Notes: a model not told the origin generated them from the sequence alone. Shown: positions 54,438 through 64,000, counted from the stretch's first letter. The stretch: DNA of 64,000 bases from Pedobacter zeaxanthinifaciens (GCF_003313335.1 NZ_QMHP01000008.1:33383-97382); one strand, 5' to 3'. A program made the numbers and translations.

Positions 54438-55558
54438 TTAGTTTGGTATATTTTTTTGCTGCTTAAGTTTTTCTCAAATAGTATTTTTTTGTTTTGGTAG
54501 AATTTTACAAAATCCTTTTCAGAGGCTTGACCTTTGTGCGGAGCGTAGTAGTGCATTTTTTGGGTTGATGGCATGTATCCAGCATTGCGCCAAACTAATA
54601 CATAAGACAATCGGTAATCTTTAATTGCGGGCCATAAGGTTCCAGTCCACCAATCAGGGTCGGGTAGGTTTTCGAAGCCTGTTTCGGCAAAAGCTGCTAA
54701 CTTTTTCTTCTCTGCAGCAAGCTTGGTTACAATGGCTGATTGTCGTTTAATCTCGTTGATGAAATCCTGCTTTTTGGCCAAGTCGAATTGATAGGTGTCA
54801 AAGCTTAGCACATCCACATAATCATCTCCGGGATAGCTTCGTAAAAAATCAGCTTCTGTTTTAAAGTCGTTGGTATTATACACCAAAATTAGCTGATTTA
54901 GTTTTTTAGTCTTCCTCAGGTAATCGGCGGTGAACTGCCAAATTTGCTTCATTTGCTCAGGTGTGGTAGCATGACTTCCCCACCAAAACCAGTTGCCGGT
55001 AAGTTCGTGGAAGGGCCTGAATAAAACAGGAATGGCTTCACCTTTACTACCTTTTAAGCTGTGAAGAAAAGTTGCAGCTCTATCCAACCACGTTTTAAAA
55101 AGTGCATGTTTTTCGCCGCCAGGCAAAATAGATTTAACTGTATTGCGGGTAGTATCCCAAGATGAGCCGCCTGTGAGTGGATTATCAAAATGCCAGCTGA
55201 TGGTAATTACAGCGCCACGCTGATAGCCATCAATGATATATTTGCGCATTTTGTTAAATGGAACACCATCAATATTGTTGGCGGCATTGTGCTCAATTTT
55301 ACTGATATCCCATCCATAAACTGCGGGGTAATCATTTACCACATCTTTAATATCGCTTTTATTTGGAATGTATTTCCAGCCTACGCCGTAAGCTAAATCA
55401 TCCTGATGCCCAAAAAGCGTATAATTTTTACTGAGCTGATGCAAGTTTTGATACAGCGCTTTGGTTAAGGCGGTGGCATTAGGATTGCTGAGCTGTTGTG
55501 CGTCAGCTTTTAGTGTGAATAAACAAAAGATGAAGGAAAGAGATAAGATATGCTTCAT
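54434..55558 (-). CDS. GH26 beta-mannanase, secreted
   Basis: 374 aa. Signal peptide (KADAQ cleavage), then one (beta/alpha)8 domain. Acid/base Glu185 in RPFHELTGNWFWWG and nucleophile Glu292 in FAETGFE. Cuts beta-1,4-mannan outside or at the membrane; Bacteroides homologs release mannobiose. No binding module is attached. Confidence 0.94.
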   Translation of the reverse strand: MKHILSLSFIFCLFTLKADAQQLSNPNATALTKALYQNLHQLSKNYTLFGHQDDLAYGVGWKYIPNKSDIKDVVNDYPAVYGWDISKIEHNAANNIDGVPFNKMRKYIIDGYQRGAVITISWHFDNPLTGGSSWDTTRNTVKSILPGGEKHALFKTWLDRAATFLHSLKGSKGEAIPVLFRPFHELTGNWFWWGSHATTPEQMKQIWQFTADYLRKTKKLNQLILVYNTNDFKTEADFLRSYPGDDYVDVLSFDTYQFDLAKKQDFINEIKRQSAIVTKLAAEKKKLAAFAETGFENLPDPDWWTGTLWPAIKDYRLSYVLVWRNAGYMPSTQKMHYYAPHKGQASEKDFVKFYQNKKILFEKNLSSKKIYQTK

Positions 55559-55569
55559 AAAGTTTCGGC

Positions 55570-56667
55570 TTAAGGCTTAGATAGGACGGAGGTAATTGGC
55601 TTGCCAATAGTATGGCCATTTTCAAATTTAACACCTAAAAAAGCCGCTATGGTTTGCGCTAGCTGGTTTTGATACAATTGACCTTTGGTTTTGATTTCAC
55701 CCATTGCCTGGGTATCTGGCCCCATCACGGCAAGGAAAATTTCGTTAGAATGCGGTACGGTGTAGTAATGGTGTTGCCAACTGTCTTCGTTTCCCCTACC
55801 ATGATCTTCCGTAATGATAAAAGTAGTTTGATCTTTATAAAACGGATCTTTCTGCATGTAACTCCATAAATCGGCAATCATCCTATCGTTGTAATTGGCC
55901 GCATCTAAATAAAAATCGTATTTGCCCGAGTGCGCTAAAGCATCTGTTTCAATAAAGCTAATCTGCAACACTCGTGGATGGTGTAACTTCACATGTTCCT
56001 TAGCCAATGCATAAGTGATCGCATCGTGTCTTTCGCCCATTCCGTAATCCTTAGGAAGCCACCATTGCAGGTCATTAAGCATTTGCTGTACATCGCTAAG
56101 CTGCTCGCCTTTTACATTGGTGTATCCAGCATTAATGGGAAATCCTGCTCGCTCTTGATTAAGGATTTTACTAAAAGTATCCCATGAAGTATAAGTGGCT
56201 ACTTTCCCTTTGAAGGCGGGCAATTGGTGTAAAAACTCCAACACATTAACGTTGTGGTTGGCCGGATGTGAATTGGAATTGATTAACGTATCGGGGTAAC
56301 CGGTAAATATTTCGTTGTAGCCAGGGTAGGAGAACCAAAATTTATTACTTACATCAACTTGGTTGCCATAGTTCCTGTTTCCATAAATCTGCCCATTACT
56401 GGCAATCGTACTCCAGAAAAACGGCATCAGCTTAGCTCGTCTTTCTTCCGCAGTTTTTGCCCAGTATTTTTTTACTCTCCAAGTGGAGTCTTGAGAGGTG
56501 AATTTTTTTCCGAAAAGATGGCTTGAATCTGCGCCATTGAACAGTTCTTTCCAGCGGTAACCATCAAATGTAATGATCACCACGTTCTTAGTTTTCTGGC
56601 CAAAACTTTGGGTAATGGCCAGAAACAAAACAAGTAAACTAAGATTTATAAACCGATTAAAATTCAC
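55570..56667 (-). CDS. Alkaline-phosphatase superfamily phosphodiesterase
   Basis: 365 aa with a signal peptide (ITQSFGQ). Metal ligands of the nucleotide pyrophosphatase/phosphodiesterase branch: Asp in VVIITFDGYRW, Thr/Ser nucleophile in PGYNEIFTGYPD, and DHGRGNEDSWQHH. It lies in the mannan operon, 11 bases upstream of GH26, starting with GTG. A role could be removal of a phosphate-linked or sulfate-like mannan decoration, but substrate is not readable. Confidence 0.85.
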   Translation of the reverse strand: MNFNRFINLSLLVLFLAITQSFGQKTKNVVIITFDGYRWKELFNGADSSHLFGKKFTSQDSTWRVKKYWAKTAEERRAKLMPFFWSTIASNGQIYGNRNYGNQVDVSNKFWFSYPGYNEIFTGYPDTLINSNSHPANHNVNVLEFLHQLPAFKGKVATYTSWDTFSKILNQERAGFPINAGYTNVKGEQLSDVQQMLNDLQWWLPKDYGMGERHDAITYALAKEHVKLHHPRVLQISFIETDALAHSGKYDFYLDAANYNDRMIADLWSYMQKDPFYKDQTTFIITEDHGRGNEDSWQHHYYTVPHSNEIFLAVMGPDTQAMGEIKTKGQLYQNQLAQTIAAFLGVKFENGHTIGKPITSVLSKP

Positions 56668-56686
56668 GAATTACTCAATTTGGTTA

Positions 56687-57709
56687 TTAATAGAATCCAA
56701 CATCGTCGATAAATATCTGCGATGCAAAACCACTAAATTCTTGGAAAGTAAGGTACTCGATTGTCGCAGGATTTCCGATGTTGATGAATGGAACTTGATA
56801 ATCAGTCCATTTGCCTTCGTTCAATACCAAATCGTATGTGCCTGCTGTTGGCGTAACGGATATTCTCACTTTCTTGCCCTGTGTACCTGGGCCTCCAAAC
56901 ATCGAAATTTTTACCATGCTATAACCTGCAGTAGCAAATTTGGCTACTAACCTAAATCGCACTGCGGAAAAAGCTTTATGTACTACGTTAATGGCAGTTG
57001 TGCCTCGGCGTGCATTTGTTGTGCTAGCTAAATCTAAAGAAGTAAATGAGTAAGAAGTGTTTGTCCACGAATTTCTCAATGCGTCATCAAATATGGTATG
57101 TTTTAAGCCGAAAGTTTTGGTAGCTGTTACCGAACCTACAGAGGTAGTAATTACCACTTGGCCATAAGTTCCGCCAGCAGGAACTTTTATTTTCACCTGC
57201 GTTTGTGTGCTAGATACAATGGTAGCTGCAACGCCGTTAATGGTAACGCCTGTAATACCCTTAAAGTAATTGCCGTCGATGGTAATTTCGTCATCAACGT
57301 TGCCTGCGCCTGGACTAAAATCAGTGATTTGCGGGCCTGGTTGTTTGATCTGGAAATTCAAGGTAGCGGTGCCGTACTTGGTTGTCACCGTGATCGGGTT
57401 GTTGATCGGATCGGTAAGGTTAGCAGGTATTTTCACCGTAATGCTGTTGTCTTCCGAGTAGGTGAGCGAATCGGCTGCTAAAGTACCGTTAAAATCAACC
57501 TTTGAGGTAGTACTCAAATTGGTTCCTTTAATGATAATCCACTCGCCATAACCGATGGATTGCAGTGGGGTTCCCCTTTCGTTGAGTGTAGTTACTGCAC
57601 TTAAGGTAGGCGGAGCGGTGTTTTCCGAGCTATCTTTTTTGCAAGCTCCGAGAATCAATGTCGCTAGCATTACTAAGCCAACTCCAATGTTTTTGTTTAT
57701 CATTCTCAT
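56687..57709 (-). CDS. TIG/IPT-domain surface lipoprotein, SGBP candidate
   Basis: 340 aa from the ATG at 57709 (a TTG at 57718 and an ATG at 57703 are alternatives). Lipoprotein signal ends LGAC. Two IPT/TIG beta sandwiches (to about residue 205) precede a C-terminal jelly-roll-like beta domain ending FIDDVGFY. Next to SusD: the typical place of a surface glycan-binding protein. Mannan binding is inferred. Confidence 0.87.
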   Translation of the reverse strand: MRMINKNIGVGLVMLATLILGACKKDSSENTAPPTLSAVTTLNERGTPLQSIGYGEWIIIKGTNLSTTSKVDFNGTLAADSLTYSEDNSITVKIPANLTDPINNPITVTTKYGTATLNFQIKQPGPQITDFSPGAGNVDDEITIDGNYFKGITGVTINGVAATIVSSTQTQVKIKVPAGGTYGQVVITTSVGSVTATKTFGLKHTIFDDALRNSWTNTSYSFTSLDLASTTNARRGTTAINVVHKAFSAVRFRLVAKFATAGYSMVKISMFGGPGTQGKKVRISVTPTAGTYDLVLNEGKWTDYQVPFINIGNPATIEYLTFQEFSGFASQIFIDDVGFY

Positions 57710-57737
57710 ATCAATCAATATTTAAATGTTTGATGAA

Positions 57738-59387
57738 TTACCAACCAAAGTTGTTGCCTTTGATGGCAGTATTTGAATTCAGTTCGTTTAATGGAATAGG
57801 AAGTAATAAATTCTTCTGCTGACGTACTTTGGAAATGTTGTTTTGTCCCGTGCCAATTTTATTCATTACTTGAAGATAAACTCCCCAACGCATTAAATCA
57901 AAGCGCCTAACTCCTTCCAAGTTAAATTCTCTAGCTCTTTCCGCTAGTACGTAGCTACGGAATTGCTCGGGCGTCATGCCAGCTGGAGCGTAAGCCTCAG
58001 GAACGGGTGCCGCTGGTGTTCCAGTAGTTGGAAACGAACGAAACCTTACCGTGTTCAGTGCATTATAAGCTGCGGTTGTAGGCCCGTTAACTTCATTTTC
58101 TGCCTCTGCATACATTAAAAATAGTTCTGCATAGCGAAGCATAGGATAAAATGCGTCGCTACTAACAACAGTTGGATCGGTTACACCGCTAAATTTAATG
58201 GTGTAAGCTCTTTCGGCAGTAGTAGTACCTGAGTTGTTATAGGTAATGCCGCCTACTACTTTATATTGTGCCGATTGCCATGATGGGTAAAAGATGTACG
58301 TGCCTTGTAAGGTTTGGTAGTTGTGCGTAATGCCATCTAGCACACGTTTGTCCTGTACATCATAATCGTTGTAGTGATTGTTGGTTGTCCATACAGCGCC
58401 TACGCCAAATGTTGAACGGGCTGAAAAATATGCATTTAAATTGTTGATGAAAGCACTTCCAGCAAGGGATTGCAATTGCCACATGTGTTCTTTCGAGTTC
58501 CTGCCGGCAATGCTCCACAAGTCTTTCCAGTTTGCAGTTAATGCGTAAAGGTTGCTGCTGATTACTTCGGCTGCTTTGTCCCTAGCCAGAGTGTAGTAAG
58601 CCCTAGCATCCAATCCTTCTAATCCTTTCACCACATCTTTGGTATAAGTGTAGTAGCCATTATCGGTTCCGCCACGTACGGTGACATTACCTGTAGATGC
58701 GCCTGAAGCCATGGTTAAATAAGTTTTAGCTAAAAATGCTTTAGCCACTCCTTGGTTTACCCTTCCAGGCTCACCAGCTTTAGCATTGCCGTAAGGAAGT
58801 AGGTTTTGCTCTGCAGCTTTAAAATCTGCAATTACCACATCGTAAGTTTCTTTTACTGTAGCTCTTGGTACATTTGTTTCAGGGTTATTTGCTGATAACG
58901 ACTTGAGTTTAATTGGTACGCCGCCATAAAGCTGTACCAGTTGAAAATAAGCCCAGCCACGTAAAAAATAAGCTTCGCCTAAAATCCTTTTCTTAATATC
59001 TGGATCTATATCCGTAATGTTAGCCACATTTTCCAGTACGGTGTTTGCCCGGGCAATAATAGTATAGCAGCCTACCCAGGGGCCATCAATTCCCCAGTAG
59101 CCTTGCGGGTTACCTGCACCAGTGGTGCCTAAAAACCAATCGGCACCAGCTACATGGTCATCATCTAACATCGTGATGTTCCAAAATGGTTGATAAAAAA
59201 GGTCTGTAAACCAAAGCTCGGCATATACGCCATTTATTGCCGCTTTGGCATCACTTTCATTTCTGTAGAAATTTTCAGGTGAGTAAAAAGAAAATGGTTT
59301 TTCTTCGAGTGCTTTTTTGCAAGAACTAGTGCTTAATAAAGCCAGTCCTACAATTGAAGCCATAAAATATGTTGAAATCGCTTTCAT
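57738..59387 (-). CDS. SusD/RagB nutrient-uptake lipoprotein
   Basis: 549 aa. Lipoprotein signal ends STSSC. The helical SusD plan is clear: ENFYRNESDAKAAINGVYAE, FLRGWAYFQLVQLYGGVPI and the late FNLEGVRRFDLMRWG. Surface lid of the SusC transporter, 18 bases behind susC. Its pocket likely binds mannooligosaccharide. Confidence 0.95.
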   Translation of the reverse strand: MKAISTYFMASIVGLALLSTSSCKKALEEKPFSFYSPENFYRNESDAKAAINGVYAELWFTDLFYQPFWNITMLDDDHVAGADWFLGTTGAGNPQGYWGIDGPWVGCYTIIARANTVLENVANITDIDPDIKKRILGEAYFLRGWAYFQLVQLYGGVPIKLKSLSANNPETNVPRATVKETYDVVIADFKAAEQNLLPYGNAKAGEPGRVNQGVAKAFLAKTYLTMASGASTGNVTVRGGTDNGYYTYTKDVVKGLEGLDARAYYTLARDKAAEVISSNLYALTANWKDLWSIAGRNSKEHMWQLQSLAGSAFINNLNAYFSARSTFGVGAVWTTNNHYNDYDVQDKRVLDGITHNYQTLQGTYIFYPSWQSAQYKVVGGITYNNSGTTTAERAYTIKFSGVTDPTVVSSDAFYPMLRYAELFLMYAEAENEVNGPTTAAYNALNTVRFRSFPTTGTPAAPVPEAYAPAGMTPEQFRSYVLAERAREFNLEGVRRFDLMRWGVYLQVMNKIGTGQNNISKVRQQKNLLLPIPLNELNSNTAIKGNNFGW

Positions 59388-59405
59388 GAGATTACTTTAT
59401 TAAAG

Positions 59406-62400
59406 TTAAAAATTGCAACGTAGCGATAAATTGTACGTTCGTGAATTTGGATAGCCCCCTAAATCTACCCCGAATAGGGCAGGATTATCGCCATAGCTAT
59501 TAATTTCAGGATCGTATCCAGTGTATTTAGTGAAGGTTAATAAGTTGTTTGCACCAACGGATACCCTCAAGTTAGAAATGGTTTTTGATTTAAGTGGAAC
59601 GTTGTAGCCAAACGTTACATTTTTTATCCTCACAAAACTGCCATCTTCAATAAATCTTCTAGAAAATAACAGGTTTCTGAAAAACTGGCGCATAATTTTT
59701 GGGCCTGTAGCGTTAGTGTTGTCCTGTCCCTGTGCCCAAGCTCCATCCGCCATTTCTTGCGTAATATTTTTATTGGTTCCTAGGTTGGCGTTAAATCGGG
59801 TATTCATATTAATGATATCATTTCCTTGTACGCCGTTTACAAAAATGCTCAAATCAAAGCGTTTGTATTTGAAGTTGTTGGTAAACCCAAAGGTGTAATC
59901 AGGGCTAACATCGCCAATGAAGGTTCTGTCGCCTTGGCCAATGGTTGTAGGGTCGTTGTCTAAGTTTTTGTACTTGATTTCGCCAATGGTACGCAAGATA
60001 ATCGCGTTGCCTTGGTTAGTGTACTGAGGGTCGTTGCGTACTTCAGCCTCGTTATCGTAATAACCATTTTCAACATAGCCATACAAAGCACCAATTGGCT
60101 TGCCTACCGTTTGTATAAAAGGGGCATCTCCGGTAGAGATATTACGGCCATATTGTTCCGTAACATTTGGTCCTAAACTCAAAATCTTATTTCTGTTGAA
60201 GGCAATGTTAAAATTGGAAGTCCATTCAAAGTCTTTAGCTTTCAACACCGTTCCGTTTAAAGTTACTTCTAATCCTTTGTTTTGGATTGAGCCAGAGTTT
60301 ACCAGCTGCGTTCTAAATCCTGTTGATGACGGGATAATTAAGTTCTGTAAAAGGTCATCAGTAATCTTTTTGTACAGCTCCACATGTAGGTTTAGTCTGT
60401 TTTTGAACATGCCCAAATCTAAACCTAAGTTGTAGGCGCTTGTGGTTTCCCATTTCAACTTTTCGTTTGCGGGTCCAGCAAATAAATCATTAGCTAAACC
60501 AGTTTGTACTGCGCCCCCAAAAACGTAATTGTAAACGCTCAGCTTTGCCAATGAAGTATAAGAGCCAATACCCTGATTTCCTGTTTTGCCATAGCTGAAA
60601 CGTAATTTCAAATCGCTAATAGTTTTAATGTTCTTCATGAAATCCTCATTAGAGATTTTCCAGGCAACCGCTGCCGAAGGGAATCCCGCCCACTTGTTAT
60701 CTTTACCAAACTTGCTCGAACCATCTTGACGGAACGATACGGTAAGTAGATAACGTTCATCGAAATTGTAGTTTACCCTTGCCAAAAACGACATTAAGGT
60801 AGATTGGTATCGGTTAGTTACCACTGGCATAATTACTTCGCCGGCGGCCAAGTTTTCGTTTTGCAACGCATCATTAGGGAAGGTTTTCGCTTCAGCTCTT
60901 TTGCTTTGTCCGTTGGTGCGCTCATAAGTTCCGGCTGCAACGGCATTGATGTTATGCTTGTCAAATTTTTTGGTGTAGCTTAAAATGCTTTCAGCAGTGG
61001 CATTGCTCCAAATGTTATCTGCTTTTAATCCCCATCCTTTCATTGCAAAACCTTCATACACACTACGAGGGTAGTATTGGTCTCTTGCACTGTTGGAGTA
61101 GTTAAAGCCAATATTTTGTCTGAATTTGAAATCTTTTAAAAAAGTAGCTTCAACATAGTTGGATGAGAAAATATTCAGTCCTTTTACTTTGTTTAAAACA
61201 TCGTTTACATAAATGTAAGGATTGGTGATAAATGCATCCCCAACGCCGTCATAAGCAATTGGATCAGCAATGGTAGAAGGGAAGGTAATTGCCGAACGGA
61301 TAATCCCAGCACTTGCTGCATCTGACTTGTCGGTTCCTGTTTTTACACCATCGGTATTGGTGCTTGCAAATGAGGTACTGGTACCAACTTTAAAAGTTTT
61401 ACTTACATTTCTCGACAAGTTAAGACCTAAACCAAACCTATTGTAGGCCGAGTTCATTACCGTTCCTTGCTGATCTAAATAGTTAAAAGAAATGCTGTGG
61501 CTGCCTGCATCGCTTCCTCCTGATATGTTAAGCGAATAGTTTTGGTACAAACCGGTGCGGAAAATCCTGTCTTGCCAGTTGTTGGTATCTCCAATAAAAT
61601 CTTGCGGACTTTTGTTGTAATACGTTTGTCCGGGCCTATCCGGATCTGGAATGGTTTCGCCGCGGTACGGTAATGTGTAATTTGTTCCTGTATAGATATT
61701 TGAATTGCGGTAAGCTAAATTTTGGTAAGCTGCATATTCAGATGCGTCAAGTACATCTAGTTTTTTAGAGACCTGAGCTGATCCAACGTTGAAATTAGCT
61801 TCGATTCTGTCCTTGCCGCTGCGCCCTTTTCGAGTGGTAATAAGCACTACACCATTGGCACCACGTGAGCCGTAAATAGCTGTTGCAGAGGCGTCTTTTA
61901 AAATATCGATACTTTCAATATCATTAGGGTTGATGAACGACATGGCGTTTAACGTCTGCTTTTCGTCCTCGCCAATTGACATAGGTGTAGAGCCAGTGCT
62001 AGAGTTGTTGAATGGAATACCATCAATAACGTAAAGGGGCTCGGTGCCACCTAAAAAAGAGTTGGAACCCCTAACGCGGATACTTAGTCCGGCTCCCGGA
62101 GCCCCATCGTTTTGAGTAACGTTAACGCCTGCAATTTTACCTTGCATAGCTTGTAGGATGTTAGTGGGAGCATCTCTGGTAAATTCCTCACGTTCAATCC
62201 TGGCTACTGATCCAGTTAAGTCACCTTTTTTTACCGTGCCGTAACCTACAATTATTACGTCTGATAGGATGGTTGCATTTGGCTTTAGCCTTACATTGAA
62301 AATAGTTTGCGTGCCAATGGCGAATTCTTGTGGCTCCATCCCTAAAAATGAAAAAACAATTACCTGTGCGTTTGCTGGCACGGTAATATTAAAATTTCCA

Positions 62401-62579
62401 TTTTGATCGCTAATAGCCGAGGACTTCGAGTTTTTAACGCTAACGGAAGCGCCAGCTAAAGGGCTTCCACTCTCATTAACTATTTTGCCTGATAGCTTTT
62501 TTTCTTGGGCAAAACATAGCGTGGTAGCGAATGTCCATACAAGTACTGCCAATAAAATACAGTTTAGTTTATTAAGCAT
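59406..62579 (-). CDS. SusC/RagA TonB-dependent transporter
   Basis: 1057 aa. Signal peptide, a carboxypeptidase-regulatory-like N-terminal domain (GKIVNESGSPLAGASVSVKN), plug (IIVGYGTVKKGDLTGSVARI, with RGSNSF), then a 22-strand barrel ending SLRCNF. Imports mannooligosaccharides with SusD using TonB energy. First gene of the mannan operon, promoter just upstream. Confidence 0.96.
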   Translation of the reverse strand: MLNKLNCILLAVLVWTFATTLCFAQEKKLSGKIVNESGSPLAGASVSVKNSKSSAISDQNGNFNITVPANAQVIVFSFLGMEPQEFAIGTQTIFNVRLKPNATILSDVIIVGYGTVKKGDLTGSVARIEREEFTRDAPTNILQAMQGKIAGVNVTQNDGAPGAGLSIRVRGSNSFLGGTEPLYVIDGIPFNNSSTGSTPMSIGEDEKQTLNAMSFINPNDIESIDILKDASATAIYGSRGANGVVLITTRKGRSGKDRIEANFNVGSAQVSKKLDVLDASEYAAYQNLAYRNSNIYTGTNYTLPYRGETIPDPDRPGQTYYNKSPQDFIGDTNNWQDRIFRTGLYQNYSLNISGGSDAGSHSISFNYLDQQGTVMNSAYNRFGLGLNLSRNVSKTFKVGTSTSFASTNTDGVKTGTDKSDAASAGIIRSAITFPSTIADPIAYDGVGDAFITNPYIYVNDVLNKVKGLNIFSSNYVEATFLKDFKFRQNIGFNYSNSARDQYYPRSVYEGFAMKGWGLKADNIWSNATAESILSYTKKFDKHNINAVAAGTYERTNGQSKRAEAKTFPNDALQNENLAAGEVIMPVVTNRYQSTLMSFLARVNYNFDERYLLTVSFRQDGSSKFGKDNKWAGFPSAAVAWKISNEDFMKNIKTISDLKLRFSYGKTGNQGIGSYTSLAKLSVYNYVFGGAVQTGLANDLFAGPANEKLKWETTSAYNLGLDLGMFKNRLNLHVELYKKITDDLLQNLIIPSSTGFRTQLVNSGSIQNKGLEVTLNGTVLKAKDFEWTSNFNIAFNRNKILSLGPNVTEQYGRNISTGDAPFIQTVGKPIGALYGYVENGYYDNEAEVRNDPQYTNQGNAIILRTIGEIKYKNLDNDPTTIGQGDRTFIGDVSPDYTFGFTNNFKYKRFDLSIFVNGVQGNDIINMNTRFNANLGTNKNITQEMADGAWAQGQDNTNATGPKIMRQFFRNLLFSRRFIEDGSFVRIKNVTFGYNVPLKSKTISNLRVSVGANNLLTFTKYTGYDPEINSYGDNPALFGVDLGGYPNSRTYNLSLRCNF

Positions 62580-62600
62580 ATTGAGTTATTTGGTTGATAT

Positions 62601-62608
62601 CAAAAGTA
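62601..62608 (-). promoter_or_regulatory. -7 box of the mannan operon
   Basis: TACTTTTG (62608 to 62601) matches TAnnTTTG, 21 bases before the susC ATG; TTTA is 17 bases upstream. Confidence 0.45.
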
Positions 62609-62805
62609 GTATCTCTTGATTCTCTTAAAGTAATACTATTTTATCTTTTTATTGTATTTTTAACTCAATAATCTACGTCTGCTTTCTCGCTGTGCGTTTT
62701 AAACAATTGTAAAGCGCTTTTTAATTGATAAATAGCATTAGTATGTTTTATCTTTGCTTATGGTACTATTTTATCAAAAATGTTGATATTATATTTATTA
62801 AGCCT

Positions 62806-63681
62806 ATGCATTTGAACATCATTAAAGAAATTACACCTCTTACCAATGGCGATTGCTTCACCATTTTTGAGCGCAGGAAAAGGGATTTTGATTTCCCGTT
62901 ACATTACCACGAAGAGATGGAGCTCAATTTTATTTCTAACGCCGCCGGAGCAAGAAGGGTAGTGGGTGATCACATAGAGGAAATAGAAGACGTTGAGTTG
63001 GTGCTCATCGGCTCTAACTTGCCGCATGTTTGGGAAACGCATAAGCTTAATGGAAAGGAAATTCATGAAGTGACTATTCAGTTTCATAAAGATCTGTTCG
63101 ATGAGAAGTTTTTAAGGCGTAATCAGCTGCGTTTAGTAAGGGAAATGTTTGAAAAGGCCAAGTGCGGTATTTTGTTTTCCAGCGAAACGGCTAAACTGAT
63201 TGGCCCTCGATTGGTTAAGCTCAACAAGCAACATGGTTTCGATTCGGTGTTAGAGCTCATGTCTATTTTGCATGATTTGTCTACGTCGCGGCAAATGCGT
63301 ACCCTTTCCGATTCCACGTTTAGCCAAGCGGAGTTTTCGTATACAAGCCGCAGGGTTGAAAAAGTGATGGAATACATCAACCTAAATTTTGATAAGCAGG
63401 TTTCCTTGGCAGAAGTTGCCCGCATCGCTAACATGACGGAAGTTTCGTTCAGTAGGTTTTTTAAGAGCAGAACGGGGATCAGCTTCATCGACAGCTTAAT
63501 AGAAATTCGCCTTGGGCATGCTTCCCGTAAGCTAATTGATACCAATGAAACGGTGTCGGAAGTAGCTTACAACTGCGGTTTCAATAACATCTCTAATTTC
63601 AATAGGATTTTTAAAAAGAAAAAAGGTTGTACTCCGAAAGAATTCAGGGAGAATCTTTCTGGTCATCGTGTATTTGTCTAA
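62806..63681 (+). CDS. AraC-family transcriptional regulator
   Basis: 291 aa from the ATG at 62806. The N-terminal cupin-like domain (FDFPLHYHEEMELNFI) likely binds a sugar. Two C-terminal helix-turn-helix motifs are SLAEVARIANMTEVSFSRFF and VSEVAYNCGFNNISNFNRIF. Divergent to susC across a 226-base gap, so it likely controls the mannan genes and the esterase behind it. Confidence 0.92.
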   Translation: MHLNIIKEITPLTNGDCFTIFERRKRDFDFPLHYHEEMELNFISNAAGARRVVGDHIEEIEDVELVLIGSNLPHVWETHKLNGKEIHEVTIQFHKDLFDEKFLRRNQLRLVREMFEKAKCGILFSSETAKLIGPRLVKLNKQHGFDSVLELMSILHDLSTSRQMRTLSDSTFSQAEFSYTSRRVEKVMEYINLNFDKQVSLAEVARIANMTEVSFSRFFKSRTGISFIDSLIEIRLGHASRKLIDTNETVSEVAYNCGFNNISNFNRIFKKKKGCTPKEFRENLSGHRVFV

Positions 63682-63698
63682 ATCAACCAAAACATCAA

Positions 63699-64000
63699 AT
63701 GAAAAAAATATTGCTTCTAATTTTAGTGTCAAGTGTGGCATTATCTTGCTTTGCCAAAGAAAAACAATTTTTTAAGGCCAATCATCCTTTTATCCAATAT
63801 ACAGGTAGGGTTGATTATTCTAATCCTTTAAAACCTAAGTTTTGGGCTTCAGGGGCTTATGTTGAAATTAAATTTAAGGGCAATTACTGCGCCATGAAAA
63901 TCAACGATGAAATGCTGTGGGGAAATATATTGAACTATTTGGAAATCAAAATTGATGATCAACCTGCATACAGGATTAGGCTTACCGGCAAGGAAAATGA
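63699..64000 (+). CDS. CE2-like carbohydrate esterase, 5' part only
   Basis: The frame opens with ATG at 63699, 17 bases behind the AraC gene, and runs off the window after 100 codons. Signal peptide MKKILLLILVSSVALSCFA. The segment YTGRVDYSNPLKPKFW and the following AYVEIKFKGNYC match the N-terminal jelly roll of carbohydrate esterase family 2; the catalytic SGNH half would lie outside. Deacetylation of acetylated mannan fits the locus. Confidence 0.7.
   Translation, partial: MKKILLLILVSSVALSCFAKEKQFFKANHPFIQYTGRVDYSNPLKPKFWASGAYVEIKFKGNYCAMKINDEMLWGNILNYLEIKIDDQPAYRIRLTGKEN

Overview
The window looks like a chromosomal segment of a Sphingobacteriaceae-type Bacteroidota (Pedobacter-like). 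This rests on low GC, starts that mostly lack Shine-Dalgarno sequences, promoter boxes of the TAnnTTTG type, a SusC/SusD polysaccharide locus, a DUF2490 protein, head-GIN (DUF2807) and SusD-like lipoproteins, and many intergenic palindromic and tandem repeats. The genus is inferred, not proven. No rRNA, insertion sequence or CRISPR array was seen.

Layout. 1-1069 is gene-free and holds a diverged segmental duplication. 1070-15723: aconitase (minus), a degenerate LytM-like protein, rnhB with an overlapping glycosyltransferase, an AhpD-like protein with a Crp-type regulator, a DASH cryptochrome, sucA-sucB (2-oxoglutarate dehydrogenase E1 and E2), and two outer-membrane proteins. 15799-25527 (minus): a head-GIN protein, an M1 metallopeptidase, an S15-type hydrolase, a 57-aa membrane protein, and a 1606-aa protein joining a DnaQ-like exonuclease, a RecQ helicase and a UvrD-like helicase. 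25528-26568 is repeat-rich. lpdA (E3) follows at 26569, so all three E1/E2/E3 components and aconitase lie within 27 kb. 28061-31023: a 21-bp minisatellite, a NylB-like serine hydrolase lipoprotein and an MFS transporter. 31103-32334: an ECF sigma operon. 32620-38957: a tetR-tolC-adaptor-RND efflux operon with a 36-bp palindrome spanning its promoter. 39152-43101: murB, a stand-alone ECF sigma factor, a lycopene-cyclase-domain membrane protein with a cytochrome-b5-like partner, and a PfkB kinase.

43244-44366 is the most unusual part. It has two intact tRNA-Asn genes, five disrupted tRNA-Asn-like units (three in perfect 114-bp tandem), and a GIY-YIG nuclease gene lying between a real tRNA and a disrupted copy. 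The last residues of the nuclease are read from the D-arm region of the disrupted tRNA.

44437-48231 encodes a three-subunit periplasmic molybdenum hydroxylase (PaoABC type). 48382-48999 is another tandem repeat block and 49008-50069 a zinc alcohol dehydrogenase. 50192-64000 is a beta-mannan utilisation locus. SusC/SusD and a TIG lipoprotein capture glycan, GH26 mannanase cuts it to mannobiose, and a sodium symporter imports it. An AGE-family 2-epimerase gives mannosyl-glucose and GH130 phosphorolyses that. An AraC-type regulator and a truncated CE2-type esterase gene face the other way. A phosphodiesterase/phosphatase-superfamily gene sits inside the mannan operon without an obvious role.
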